Shown in pieces: positions 9,330 to 17,629 of a DNA stretch of 64,000 nt. Source of the stretch: JAQVEM01 sp964595565 (GTDB lineage Bacteria; Actinomycetota; Humimicrobiia; Humimicrobiales; Humimicrobiaceae); contig CAZQQX010000006.1 in assembly GCA_964595565.1 (NCBI GenBank), positions 1 through 64,000 on the forward strand, in the 5' to 3' direction. Below the pieces are notes generated by a model that had not been told where the DNA came from, searched no databases, and saw only the letters and a program-made list of their open reading frames with translations. Each line of letters begins with the position of its first letter. The stretch's first letter is position 1. The translations under genes were made by a program, and so were the position numbers.

Positions 9330-10118
9330 ATGCCGGAGTTACCTGATGTAGAACACTTCAGGCGCATTTTCTATCATACTTCTTTAAATAAGGAGATTAT
9401 AAATGTTAAAAGACTGGATTCTAAAATAATAAAGAATACCGGCATACAATCTTTTAAAGAATGCCTTACGGGCTCAAAATTCATCACCACGGAAAGGCAG
9501 GGAAAATATCTTTTTGCAAAGACCAGCAAGGAAAAATGGGTTGTCTTTCATTTTGGCATGACTGGAAATTTTATTTATCAGAAGAATAAAAATAATATCC
9601 CCGAACATACCAGGGCCCATTTTGAATTTAGGGATTCAGCAATTTCATATATATCCGTGAGAAAACTGGGAAAAATTTTTCTGGTTGATTCAAAACAATC
9701 TTTTATAGAACAAAAAAAATTAGGGCCAGATGCACTGGACATAAATCTTAAGACATTCAGCAAAAAAATTAAAAACAAAAAAAAGATAAAATCAGCATTC
9801 CTTGACCAGTCAGTTATTGCAGGAGTGGGAAATATGTATGCTGATGAGATATTGTTCCAGTCCGGTATTCATCCTGAAACCAGAGCCGATAGCCTCAGTG
9901 ATGAATCCATTAAGAAATTACACCGGAATACTCTTAAAATATTAAGGACTGCAATAGATAGAAAAGTTGATATAGACAAATTCCCTGATAACTGGCTCAT
10001 ACTTAAAAGAAAAATAGAGGCAGACTGTCCGTATGAATGTGGCGGGAAAATTAAAAGGATAAAAATTAACAACAGGTCTACCTATTACTGTCCTGTATGT
10101 CAGAAATTGCAAAAATAA
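9330..10118 (+). CDS. mutM: Formamidopyrimidine-DNA glycosylase family protein
   Basis: This base-excision-repair glycosylase/AP lyase of the Fpg/Nei fold removes oxidised purines. The mature N-terminus PELPDVEHFRR supplies the catalytic proline and glutamate. RQGKYLF contains the conserved beta-turn lysine, and DQSVIAGVGNMYADEILF is the helix-two-turn-helix. The C-terminal zinc finger is present, but its first pair is spaced CPYEC (three residues between cysteines) rather than the common two, followed by CPVC. The length of 262 residues is usual. It opens a plus-strand island with two other possibly repair-linked genes. Confidence 0.9.
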   Translation: MPELPDVEHFRRIFYHTSLNKEIINVKRLDSKIIKNTGIQSFKECLTGSKFITTERQGKYLFAKTSKEKWVVFHFGMTGNFIYQKNKNNIPEHTRAHFEFRDSAISYISVRKLGKIFLVDSKQSFIEQKKLGPDALDINLKTFSKKIKNKKKIKSAFLDQSVIAGVGNMYADEILFQSGIHPETRADSLSDESIKKLHRNTLKILRTAIDRKVDIDKFPDNWLILKRKIEADCPYECGGKIKRIKINNRSTYYCPVCQKLQK

Positions 10119-10347
10119 GTTTTAGGGACTGCTTTCATTAATATTAATATTATCATTATTATTATATTTTCTTTTCTCTTTCCTTATTAATGGTTAATAC
10201 TATTATTCTTTTATAATTTTACGGCCCGCGATTTATTGCCCGGTAATGAAAAATAAGGGTACCTATAATAAATCTGTATTCTTGTTAAAATTCCCAATTG
10301 CTTCTAAAATTAAAAGATAAAGAAAATAAATTATATTTCTTAATTCT

Positions 10348-10923
10348 ATGAATGACCTGGACCAGTATAAGAAAAAAAGAGATTTTGGAAAAACCGGCGA
10401 GCCTGGAGCTAAAATAAAGAAAGGCAAAAGCAATAATCTTATTTACGTTATCCAGAAACATAAGGCAAGCAATCTGCATTATGATTTAAGGCTGGAATTA
10501 AACGGGGTTCTTAAATCCTGGGCAATCCCAAAAGGGCCTTCTGCTGACCCTTCGCAGAAGAAACTCGCAGTACCCACTGAAGACCACCCTATTGATTATG
10601 CTTACTTTGAGGGGGTAATCCCCGCCGGACAGTATGGGGCAGGAACTGTTATTGTCTGGGATAAAGGAACCTATAAAAATCTAAAAGATAACATTTCTCT
10701 TAAAGAGGCCTACCGGAAAGGTAGGTTAGAAATTTTTATTGATGGAGAAAAATTAAAGGGTGGCTATGCCTTAATCAGAACCGGGAAAAATCAGGAAACC
10801 GACCGCCGGTGGCTCCTGATAAAAATGAAAGATAGCTATGCAGATGCCAGAAGAAATCCGGTAAAGACCGAGCCCAATTCGGTTATAAGCAATAAAACCA
10901 TCGAAGAACTGGAAGAAAAATAA
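10348..10923 (+). CDS. Stand-alone LigD-type 3'-phosphoesterase
   Basis: The 191-residue protein is the phosphoesterase (PE) domain normally found at the N-terminus of LigD, here without ligase or polymerase domains. The PE signatures are visible: FVIQ-like YVIQKHKASNLHYDLRL with the metal-binding HYD, WAIPKGPS, PTEDHPIDYAYFEG and IPAGQYGAGTVIVWDKG. PE enzymes resect 3'-ribonucleotides or 3'-phosphates at DNA ends. Stand-alone forms are known in bacteria and archaea. No ku or ligD is in the window. The next gene starts seven bases downstream. No clear ribosome-binding site precedes the ATG. Confidence 0.9.
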   Translation: MNDLDQYKKKRDFGKTGEPGAKIKKGKSNNLIYVIQKHKASNLHYDLRLELNGVLKSWAIPKGPSADPSQKKLAVPTEDHPIDYAYFEGVIPAGQYGAGTVIVWDKGTYKNLKDNISLKEAYRKGRLEIFIDGEKLKGGYALIRTGKNQETDRRWLLIKMKDSYADARRNPVKTEPNSVISNKTIEELEEK

Positions 10924-10930
10924 TTTAATA

Positions 10931-11665
10931 ATGGCTCATAAACATAAAATATTTATAGGAACATCAGGCTGGAACTATAAAAGCTGGAAAAAAAAGTTTT
11001 ATCCTGAAGAATTGTCTCAGAAAGAATGGCTTAGCTATTATTCAAAAAAATTTAATTCAGTTGAGATAAACAATACTTTTTACCAGCTCCCCGGTAAAAA
11101 CACCTTCCGTAACTGGTCCTCCAGTACACCTGAAAGCTTTACCTTTTCGGTTAAAGCCTCGAGGTATATAACTCACCTTAAAAAATTAAATGATTGTGAT
11201 GACGCTGTTAGCAGGCTAATTGACCATTCCACAGGGCTCGGTAAAAAGCTTGGAATTTTTTTATTCCAGCTGCCGGGTAATCAGCACAGAGATAAAAAAA
11301 AATTAAAAAAATTTTTATCTCTGCTGCCGGATAAATACAGATATGTCTTTGAGTTCAGGCATGACTCCTGGTTTGATAATGATATATTTGAACTCCTGGA
11401 CAATAATAACTGCGGAATAGTAATTAATTCTTCACCTGACTTTCCTTTTTATGACATTGCTACAGGAAAGATATGTTATATAAGAATGCACGGCAGTAAA
11501 ACCCTGTATTCATCCAGATATACAGATAAAGAACTAAAAAATTTTGCAGAGATAGTGCTTAAATACCATAAAAAAGGGTATGAATTATTTGTATTTTTTA
11601 ATAATGACGTTCACGGCTATGCAGTAGAAAATGCAGATACCCTGCAGAAAATTATTATATCTTAA
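10931..11665 (+). CDS. DUF72 (YecE-like) TIM-barrel protein
   Basis: This 244-residue protein matches the DUF72/YecE family in its opening IFIGTSGWNYKSWKKKFYP, followed by FNSVEINNTFYQLP, FTFSVKASRYITHLKKL, LFQLPGN and YVFEFRHDSWF. The family's function is not established, although a TIM-barrel fold and a nucleic-acid-related or hydrolase role have been proposed. Here it forms a probable two-gene transcript with the LigD-type phosphoesterase. After its stop the sequence becomes a decayed region with no intact genes up to the tmRNA. Confidence 0.88.
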   Translation: MAHKHKIFIGTSGWNYKSWKKKFYPEELSQKEWLSYYSKKFNSVEINNTFYQLPGKNTFRNWSSSTPESFTFSVKASRYITHLKKLNDCDDAVSRLIDHSTGLGKKLGIFLFQLPGNQHRDKKKLKKFLSLLPDKYRYVFEFRHDSWFDNDIFELLDNNNCGIVINSSPDFPFYDIATGKICYIRMHGSKTLYSSRYTDKELKNFAEIVLKYHKKGYELFVFFNNDVHGYAVENADTLQKIIIS

Positions 11666-11675
11666 ATGCCCTATT

Positions 11676-11884
11676 TTTTAACATTGAAAACAGTATTCCT
11701 GAATTTTCAAAAGCCCTGATGCCTTAATCAAAAAGATACCATGGAGGCTAAAAAAACTTACCAGCCCTCCTGTATTGGGAGTTTTTTCATAGATTAGAGC
11801 ACGGACACCATTTTTATTCATGTAGGCTGCACAGGTTAAATCAGTCAGACCGGCACCTACTACAATCACATCATAATAATTTAT
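11676..11884 (-). pseudogene. Remnant of an FAD-dependent oxidoreductase
   Basis: The minus strand encodes YYDVIVVGAGLTDLTCAAYM followed by a segment ending GGLVSFF, the dinucleotide-binding N-terminus of a phytoene-desaturase or amine-oxidase-like flavoprotein. About 45 residues in, the frame is broken. A second frame continues the family pattern as GIRAFENSGILFSML, with an in-frame TAA just before it. The rest of the gene (several hundred residues in relatives) is missing, and the DUF72 gene lies immediately next to it. It is a decayed 5' fragment, not a functional gene. Confidence 0.8.
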
Positions 11885-11967
11885 TAGGGCTGCCCACCCT
11901 GCGATAAAAAAACTACAGACTTAATATGTATTCTACCCATATTAATTACTGCACCATAATAATTAGT

Positions 11968-12003
11968 CTGGATAGGTTTAAAAACAAGCCTGTTCCTATC
12001 CAG
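11968..12003. repeat. Inverted repeat in the decayed region
   Basis: CTGGATAGG at 11968-11976 is perfectly repeated in reverse complement at 11995-12003, with an inner AACA/TGTT pairing in the loop. A second small hairpin (GGAGCTT, CA, AAGCTCC) lies about 20 bases further on. Neither is followed by a clear T-run on either strand, so a terminator role is unproven. They lie between the two pseudogene fragments. Confidence 0.4.
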
Positions 12004-12048
12004 GTTAATTATTCTCCTGGAGCTTCAAAGCTCCTTAACCTGCCTTTT

Positions 12049-12384
12049 CTAATAAGCGCTCCAACCGCCATCCGCAATAACTACTGCTCCATTTACAAAG
12101 CTGGAGTCCTGACTTGCTAAAAATAAGGCTATGGAAGCAATTTCTTTAGATTTTCCAGCCCCGGGGTTAAGCTTCATACCCGGGGTGGCTCTTTCCATTC
12201 CGAATTGGCTCGGTTCAGTTATTGTATCCCCTATACTGTTCTCTACTGCGCCCGGAACTATAGCATTACACCTAATACCCTTTTTAGCGTACTGGAACCC
12301 AACATTTTTAGTTAAACCTACTATTGCATGTTTTGAAGCAGTATAAACAGCACCTGCTCTGAGATAACAGACATATTTGAACAT
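12049..12384 (-). pseudogene. 5'-truncated short-chain dehydrogenase
   Basis: This reading frame encodes only the C-terminal half of an SDR-family NAD(P)-dependent dehydrogenase. It starts just before the catalytic YTASKHAIVGLTKN (YxxxK), then has YAKKGIRCNAIVPGAV and the ending VNGAVVIADGGWSAY. The N-terminal Rossmann part with TGxxxGxG and the catalytic serine strand is absent. The first dozen residues (FKYVCYLRA) do not belong to the family. Without cofactor binding it cannot be an active enzyme. It lies about 180 bases from the tmRNA 3' end, beside another broken gene, suggesting a deletion scar. Confidence 0.8.
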
Positions 12385-12403
12385 TTCTTTTTTCGCAAAA
12401 AAG

Positions 12404-12434
12404 TTTATAAATCCTGCACGTTCATTTTGTCAAG
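12404..12434 (-). promoter_or_regulatory. Putative sigma-A-type promoter before the truncated SDR
   Basis: On the minus strand TTGACA (12429-12434) and TATAAA (12404-12409) are separated by about 18 bases. Transcription would begin near 12397 and run into the truncated dehydrogenase frame. It may be the original promoter of the lost gene or may have become attached by deletion. It lies between the tmRNA 3' end and the fragment. Confidence 0.5.
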
Positions 12435-12562
12435 GGCCTTTTTACGCCTTTGTTTTCCCCTGCAGGCGAAGTAAATCACAAGCAGAATGAAAGTTGGGAT
12501 TTTCAGCCCACAAAGGTTAATTCTAAAACATATGGAACCCATGGGATTGCCGGGTGCTAATA

Positions 12563-12915
12563 TGGTGGAGGCGGCGGGAATCGAACCCGCGTCCGGAGAT
12601 ATCGCCACTTAAATATCTACAAGTTTAGTCCATATTTTAAATCTCACTTTTTTACTCGTGTGAACACGATTAAACAAGCCAGCCCGCGTAATGTTTCCCC
12701 TGATACTACCGCAGGCGAACTATATCAGAGTATCCTGCTAAACGGCGCCTATCGAAAAGCACAGGAAACTTTCCGTAGACGTAGCAACTTTATATTAAGC
12801 TGCTAAGGCTAATTCATTATCATTAGCGTTTATGTTTATTTCAGTTATTTACGAGTTCTGATACTCGACTTGCAATTTAAGCTCAACCTATCACCGTCGA
12901 ACCCGGATCGCCCCC
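12563..12915 (-). ncRNA. ssrA: Transfer-messenger RNA (tmRNA)
   Basis: The 5' end GGGGGCGATCCGGGTTCGAC pairs with the 3' CGCCTCC as a seven-base acceptor stem (one G-U pair), and CCA is encoded at the 3' end. The T arm GGTTCGATTCCCGC is canonical. The tag reading frame at 12795-12827 encodes ANDNELALAA followed by TAA, with the usual ALAA ending recognised by ClpXP-type proteases. The RNA is about 353 nt and of the one-piece type. It lies 52 bases downstream of smpB, its protein partner. The 3' side faces a decayed region. Confidence 0.97.
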
Positions 12916-12955
12916 ATAAACTCAGGGAAGGCATCCTTCTAAACACCGGTTGTAT

Positions 12956-12983
12956 ATTATACTAAAATTAATAATTTTTCAAA
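12956..12983 (-). promoter_or_regulatory. Putative tmRNA promoter
   Basis: On the minus strand a perfect TATAAT (12956-12961) is preceded by TTTGAA (12978-12983) at 16 bases, or by TTGAAA at 15. The -35 region overlaps the 3' end of smpB. Initiation near 12949 would give a short 5' leader that processing would remove before base 12915. Confidence 0.55.
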
Positions 12984-13450
12984 GCCCTTTTTATTTCAAT
13001 CTCCTGCTCTTTTTTCTGTATATCCCTGCGCTTATCTCTTTTTAACTTTCCTTTGACCAGAGCAAGCTCAACTTTGACCCTGTTTTTCTTAAAATATACT
13101 TTTAACGGAACCAGTGTCAGGCTTCTGTCAGTTAACTTTCCTTCTATTCTGTCAATTTCTTTTCTGTGCATGAGAAGTCTTCTCGTACGGGTGGGGTCTA
13201 TTTCCGATACCCTGCTTTTATCATAAGGTGATATATGCATATTATAAAGAAATAACTGGTTTTTTTTTATCCGGCTATAACTATCCTTTAGATTTATCCT
13301 ATGATTACGAATGGATTTTACCTCACATCCCTGCAGTTCTATCCCGGCTTCGTAAGTATCTAAAATAAAAAAATCCCTTAAGGCTTTTTTATTTTGAGCA
13401 ATTATTTTCTTATCTTCTTCAGAATCTTTTTTCTTTTTTGGTTTACTCAT
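12968..13450 (-). CDS. smpB: SsrA-binding protein
   Basis: SmpB binds tmRNA and delivers it to stalled ribosomes for trans-translation. The protein (160 residues) contains the OB-fold family motifs: AQNKKALRDFFILDTYEAG, LQGCEVKSIRNHRINLKDSY, YNMHISPYDKS, RTRRLLMHRKEI and VPLKVYFKKNRVKVELALVKGKL, with a basic tail (KRDKRRDIQKKE) that enters the decoding centre. The start overlaps the stop of ctpA by four bases (ATGA). This coupling and the adjacent tmRNA make the assignment firm. Confidence 0.96.
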   Translation of the reverse strand: MSKPKKKKDSEEDKKIIAQNKKALRDFFILDTYEAGIELQGCEVKSIRNHRINLKDSYSRIKKNQLFLYNMHISPYDKSRVSEIDPTRTRRLLMHRKEIDRIEGKLTDRSLTLVPLKVYFKKNRVKVELALVKGKLKRDKRRDIQKKEQEIEIKRALKNY

Positions 13451-14697
13451 TTATTATCACTTAATATAAGTTCCATCTCTTCTATGGCTCTATTTAACTG
13501 GATATCTTCCCCGGCATCCAGTTCAAGCTCTATCACTATATCGGGCCTTATTCCCACCCCTTCAACTGAAACTCCGGATGGTAAAAAATATTCAGCGGTG
13601 GTAAATTTAACCCCCGAACCATCCGAAAGCTCATAAAGCGCCTGTACCAGACCTTTACCAAAGCTCCTCTCCCCTACCAGAACAGCCCTGTCGTTATCCT
13701 TTAACGCTCCTGCAACGAGCTCTGAAGCACTTGCCGAGTAACCATTGATTAATACCACCATGGGTATTTCAGTATATTTTCCTTCACGCGCAAAGAATTC
13801 TTCTGACCTTTCTTCATTATCCAATCTTCCCTTAACTGTAACAATCTTACCTTCATTTAAAAATAAATCACAAACGCTAACAGCGTCATCCCATGCGCCA
13901 CCCGGATTATTTCTTAAATCCAGTATCAGGCCCCTGGCACCACTGTCAATTAATCTCTGTATCTCTTTATCAAGCTGTTCTACCCCGCTTATCTGAAAAT
14001 CATAATACCAGACATAGCCTATTTCCTGTTCATAAATATCAGTTATTAAATTCGGAATATCAAACTTTGCTCTGGTAACAGTTACTAAAAAAGTACTGTC
14101 ATCAGAAGGCCTGTAAATAGTAAGATTGACATCGGTACCCTCTTTACCTTTAATCATAGCCACTATTTTTTCAAGGTCCATATCTTTTATATCCACACCT
14201 TCAACTCTGGTTATGATATCTCCTTCCCTTATATCTGACGCATAAGCCGGGGTACCTTCAATCACTCTTACAACCACCACTCTTTCTTCATCATCAAGGG
14301 TGACTACAACGCCTATTCCACTCATAGTCCCGCTATATGATTCCATAATTTTTTCATATTCTTCATCTGTAAAATATTCTGCATAATCGTCGCCGAGAGA
14401 CAAAAGCATACCTTCAATAGCCGCCTGGAGCAGGGCTTCCTCGCTTTCTTCTTTCATAGAATTACCCAGAATCAGTCCCATGACTTCCTCAATAGTATCC
14501 CTGCGATACTGACTGTCTGCTTCATCCAGATTGCTGTCTGGAACGTCGCTATCGTAATCCTCTCCGCTAATATTACTCTGCCATTTCTTAAGGTAATCCT
14601 TCAAAAAATCAAAACTAACTCCCGTCCATACCCCGGCAGAAAATACAAATATAATTACGACTATTGAAACTATCACCCTCAAAACATTTTTCTTCAT
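13447..14697 (-). CDS. ctpA: Carboxyl-terminal processing protease (S41)
   Basis: This is a 416-residue exported serine protease. Residues 7-28 form an uncleaved signal anchor. A PDZ domain follows at roughly 120-215 (GIGVVVTLDDEERVVVVRV, REGDIITRVEGVDI), and then the S41 peptidase core with LILDLRNNPGG, the catalytic serine in GYSASASELVAGALKD and the lysine in GERSFGKGLVQ. CtpA-type enzymes cleave C-termini of envelope proteins and often control peptidoglycan hydrolases. Here it lies directly between an M23 hydrolase and smpB, consistent with that role. An AGGGTGAT site precedes the ATG. Confidence 0.93.
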   Translation of the reverse strand: MKKNVLRVIVSIVVIIFVFSAGVWTGVSFDFLKDYLKKWQSNISGEDYDSDVPDSNLDEADSQYRRDTIEEVMGLILGNSMKEESEEALLQAAIEGMLLSLGDDYAEYFTDEEYEKIMESYSGTMSGIGVVVTLDDEERVVVVRVIEGTPAYASDIREGDIITRVEGVDIKDMDLEKIVAMIKGKEGTDVNLTIYRPSDDSTFLVTVTRAKFDIPNLITDIYEQEIGYVWYYDFQISGVEQLDKEIQRLIDSGARGLILDLRNNPGGAWDDAVSVCDLFLNEGKIVTVKGRLDNEERSEEFFAREGKYTEIPMVVLINGYSASASELVAGALKDNDRAVLVGERSFGKGLVQALYELSDGSGVKFTTAEYFLPSGVSVEGVGIRPDIVIELELDAGEDIQLNRAIEEMELILSDNK

Positions 14698-14737
14698 TTA
14701 AATATCACCCTGTAAATTATCTTAAATATTCAGGCTA

Positions 14738-15916
14738 TCATTGTAAATAAGCAAGCGGGTTCTGCGCAGCCCCGTTTATCCTGACCTCAAAATGAAGGTG
14801 CGGTCCTGTGCTCCAGCCGGTGGAGCCAACCAGCCCTATTACCTGCCCTCTTTCAACAAACTGACCTACTGAAACACGGATGCTGGAGAGATGAGCATAC
14901 CAGGTGGCAAAACCTCCCCCGTGATAAACCATAATAGAATAACCATACCCACCGAAATAACCGGCCTGGACAACCTGGCCACCATCTGCCGCCTTTATCA
15001 GCGTTCCGTAGGGAGCCGCTATATCAATACCTGAATGAAACCTCCATACTCCGAATATAGGATGGATCCTGTTGCCAAAACCCGATGTTATCCTGCCTGC
15101 CACGGGCCACATAAATTTACCGGAGGGTGCGGAACCATATTTATAGCTCTCAAGAATTCTTTTAACCTCTGCTTCCTTAATCTCAAGTTCTTTCTCCATC
15201 CGTATCAGAGCATTTTTATTGGCAGTGGTCTTTGAGAGCAGGCTCTTTTTTTCGCCGTACAGGTCCTCAATTTCGCTGGTTTTCTGTTCGGCTTCTGCTA
15301 CCAGCTTTTCAACTTTTTCCTGGTATTCTTTCTGCTTCTCCCTCAAATCAATTATGGATTTTTTTATCCCTATAGTTGCATCCCTTTTCTCCTTTATTGA
15401 AATAACAGTTCTGGCATCCTGCTCGGCAAAAAGGTTCATGATTTTTAATTTTGATATAAAGTCAAGAAAATCTTCTGCATTAAGTATAATCTCAAGTACA
15501 TTGCCCTTCCCGTTCTTGTAAATAGCTGCAACCCTTTCATTTAGCACCTTTACTTTCTCTTCAAGTTCATCTTCTATCCGGTTTAATTCTTCCTCTTTTA
15601 GAATCATTTCTATAGTGGTTTTGTCAACTTCACTTTTTGCATGGGATAATTCACTGTTAAGGTCTTCAAGTTCCGAAAGCGCCCCGAGCAGATTCTCTTC
15701 CACCTGTTGCACTTCATTTCTATACTGTGCCTCTGTCTTTTTTACCTCTTCAATTTTTTCCTGGGTTTGTTTTCTTTCTTCCTGTATTTGCTCCAGTTCT
15801 TCCTCAAGGGTCTGGGCATAAACAGGTTCGGGCATGGAAAAAGATAAAAAAGTGAAACTGGTGAGTGTTATAATTATTACTATGAATATTGCTATAATAT
15901 TTTTACTTTTAACCAT
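14738..15916 (-). CDS. M23 murein hydrolase / FtsEX activator (EnvC-like)
   Basis: The 392-residue secreted protein has a signal peptide (residues 8-35), a long coiled coil (about 36-255) and a C-terminal LytM/M23 domain. The zinc ligands are visible in HSGIDIAAPYGT and in PHLHFEVRI, the HxH motif. This architecture is that of EnvC/PcsB-type proteins, whose coiled coil is engaged by FtsX and which cut or activate cutting of peptidoglycan at division. Its position just after ftsE-ftsX fits. Because both metal-binding motifs are intact, it is probably an active endopeptidase, unlike EnvC. Confidence 0.9.
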   Translation of the reverse strand: MVKSKNIIAIFIVIIITLTSFTFLSFSMPEPVYAQTLEEELEQIQEERKQTQEKIEEVKKTEAQYRNEVQQVEENLLGALSELEDLNSELSHAKSEVDKTTIEMILKEEELNRIEDELEEKVKVLNERVAAIYKNGKGNVLEIILNAEDFLDFISKLKIMNLFAEQDARTVISIKEKRDATIGIKKSIIDLREKQKEYQEKVEKLVAEAEQKTSEIEDLYGEKKSLLSKTTANKNALIRMEKELEIKEAEVKRILESYKYGSAPSGKFMWPVAGRITSGFGNRIHPIFGVWRFHSGIDIAAPYGTLIKAADGGQVVQAGYFGGYGYSIMVYHGGGFATWYAHLSSIRVSVGQFVERGQVIGLVGSTGWSTGPHLHFEVRINGAAQNPLAYLQ

Positions 15917-15991
15917 CGTTCTATTTCATTTTTTATTGCAATTATTTTAATACTAATTGTTAAAAATTTAAAACTTCTAATTTTTAAGGTA

Positions 15992-16900
15992 CTAAGTTTT
16001 AACATATCTTCTTAAGGCAATGCCGCTGCTTACAATACCGATGAGTCCGCCCAGTATCGCTATCCCGATATAAACATAAAATATAACATTACCGCTGCCA
16101 ATTATTGACAGTTCTTTGATGTGCATGGTATCAGCAATTATTCTCTCGGCCTTAATTAACAGGAAATTGCTGATAAAATACATAAGTATAATTGAGATAA
16201 TACTTCCGGTAAATCCTTCAAAAAATCCTTCAAACAGGAAAGGTATTCTTACAAACCAGTTAGTGGCGCCCACAAGCTTCATAACTTCTATTTCCTTCCG
16301 GCGTGCATAAATAGAGAGTCTTATGGTATTAAATATTAAAACGATAGCTGCCAGCAGCAGCACCAATATTATAAGCAATGCTATGGTGCCAATAATTGCA
16401 GTAATAGAAAAAAGCTTATTAACATATTCTTTTCCATATATTACGTCATTAATTCCATCTATGAAATTTCCATCTTTATCATAAAAACGGAGTGCCACCC
16501 GGTCAATTTTTTCAGGGCTTTTCAATGCTATCTCAAAAGATGCCGGAAGAGGATTGCCTTCTATTTCTTTAAGGATATCACTTCCCTCGTTCTGCTGTCT
16601 GAATCTTTCAAGTGCCTGGTCCTTGGATACATAATTTACAGAACCAGTCTCTTCCCAGCTTAATATCTCCTGCTGGATAAAATCTTTTAATTCTTCGGAA
16701 ATATCATCTTCAAGATATACAGCCAGCTCAACATCGCTTTCAACTGACTTTATGATGCCCTGTACGTCATAAACTATCAGTGAAAAAAGCCCCACTATAA
16801 ATAAAGTAATAGCTACGGTAGTAATAGCTGTGAATCCCATAAAAAAGTTGCGTCTGAGGCTGATAAAAGTTTCACTAAAAAAATATTTTGGTTTTACCAT
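15992..16900 (-). CDS. ftsX: Cell division protein FtsX
   Basis: This is the permease-like partner of FtsE, with 302 residues. Four membrane helices are visible: one near 22-45, and three in the C-terminal half (about 172-200, 222-248 and 272-295). A large extracellular loop lies between the first and second (VESDVELAVYLEDDISEEL onwards). The inner segment ARRKEIEVMKLVGATNWFVR is the typical FtsX/MacB signature. FtsEX couples ATP hydrolysis to activation of septal murein hydrolases. Its start codon shares one base with the ftsE stop (TGATG). Confidence 0.95.
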   Translation of the reverse strand: MVKPKYFFSETFISLRRNFFMGFTAITTVAITLFIVGLFSLIVYDVQGIIKSVESDVELAVYLEDDISEELKDFIQQEILSWEETGSVNYVSKDQALERFRQQNEGSDILKEIEGNPLPASFEIALKSPEKIDRVALRFYDKDGNFIDGINDVIYGKEYVNKLFSITAIIGTIALLIILVLLLAAIVLIFNTIRLSIYARRKEIEVMKLVGATNWFVRIPFLFEGFFEGFTGSIISIILMYFISNFLLIKAERIIADTMHIKELSIIGSGNVIFYVYIGIAILGGLIGIVSSGIALRRYVKT

Positions 16901-17586
16901 CAGTCTCCGTATACCCCTCTCTTCTGGTCCCTTATTATCTCTCCTTCTTCCAGCTCCACAACTCTTCTCCTCATTGAATTTACAATATTCCTATCATGCG
17001 TAGCCATGAGCACGGTAGTGCCAATAAGATTTATCCGGGAAAGTATCTTCATAATTCCCTCGGATGTCGTGGGGTCAAGATTCCCGGTTGGTTCATCAGC
17101 AAGAAGTATGGGCGGTCTGTTAACAAATGCTCTCGCAATTGAGACCCTCTGCTGCTCGCCGCCTGACAGCTGATGGGGATATGAATTTAATTTGTTATGC
17201 AGGCCCACCAGCTTTAGAACCTGCGGTACCTGAATTTTTATTTCATAACCCGGTTTTCCTATTACTTCAAGAGCGAATGCCACATTTTCAAAAATAGTTC
17301 TGTTCGGCAGAAGTTTAAAATCCTGAAAAACACATCCTACATTTCTTCTCAGCTGAGGAATTCTCCCGGGTTTCAGGTTGCATATATTTCTCCCTGCAAT
17401 AAATATGCTTCCGCTGCTTTCGTTAATTTCTTTTATAATCAATTTTATAAAGGTGGATTTACCGGAACCGCTCGGTCCCACCAGAAAGAGGAATTCACCT
17501 TTCTTCATAACCAGATTAATATTTTTTAGGGCAACTGTATTATCCTCATATATTTTACTAACATTTTTAAATTCAATCATATTCAA
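16900..17586 (-). CDS. ftsE: Cell division ATP-binding protein FtsE
   Basis: This ABC ATPase of 228 residues shows Walker A GPSGSGKST, the Q-loop in CVFQDFKLLPNRT, the signature LSGGEQQRVSIARAF, Walker B ILLADEPTGNLD, and the H-loop in MATHDRNIV. It powers FtsX at the division site. The listed start is TTG, with AGAGGT eight bases upstream. The ATG two codons later is an alternative. It follows prfB by 43 bases, the classic prfB-ftsE-ftsX order of Gram-positive genomes. Confidence 0.95.
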   Translation of the reverse strand: MNMIEFKNVSKIYEDNTVALKNINLVMKKGEFLFLVGPSGSGKSTFIKLIIKEINESSGSIFIAGRNICNLKPGRIPQLRRNVGCVFQDFKLLPNRTIFENVAFALEVIGKPGYEIKIQVPQVLKLVGLHNKLNSYPHQLSGGEQQRVSIARAFVNRPPILLADEPTGNLDPTTSEGIMKILSRINLIGTTVLMATHDRNIVNSMRRRVVELEEGEIIRDQKRGVYGD

Positions 17587-17629
17587 CTGTAGCTACCTCT
17601 CCCAGTCATCCTGATTTTTAATAGAGAGT

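Noticed and set aside
12405..12608. A 67-residue minus-strand frame overlapping the tmRNA 3' end
   Set aside because: It runs into the tmRNA sequence and resembles no protein. The promoter-like sequence lies inside it.
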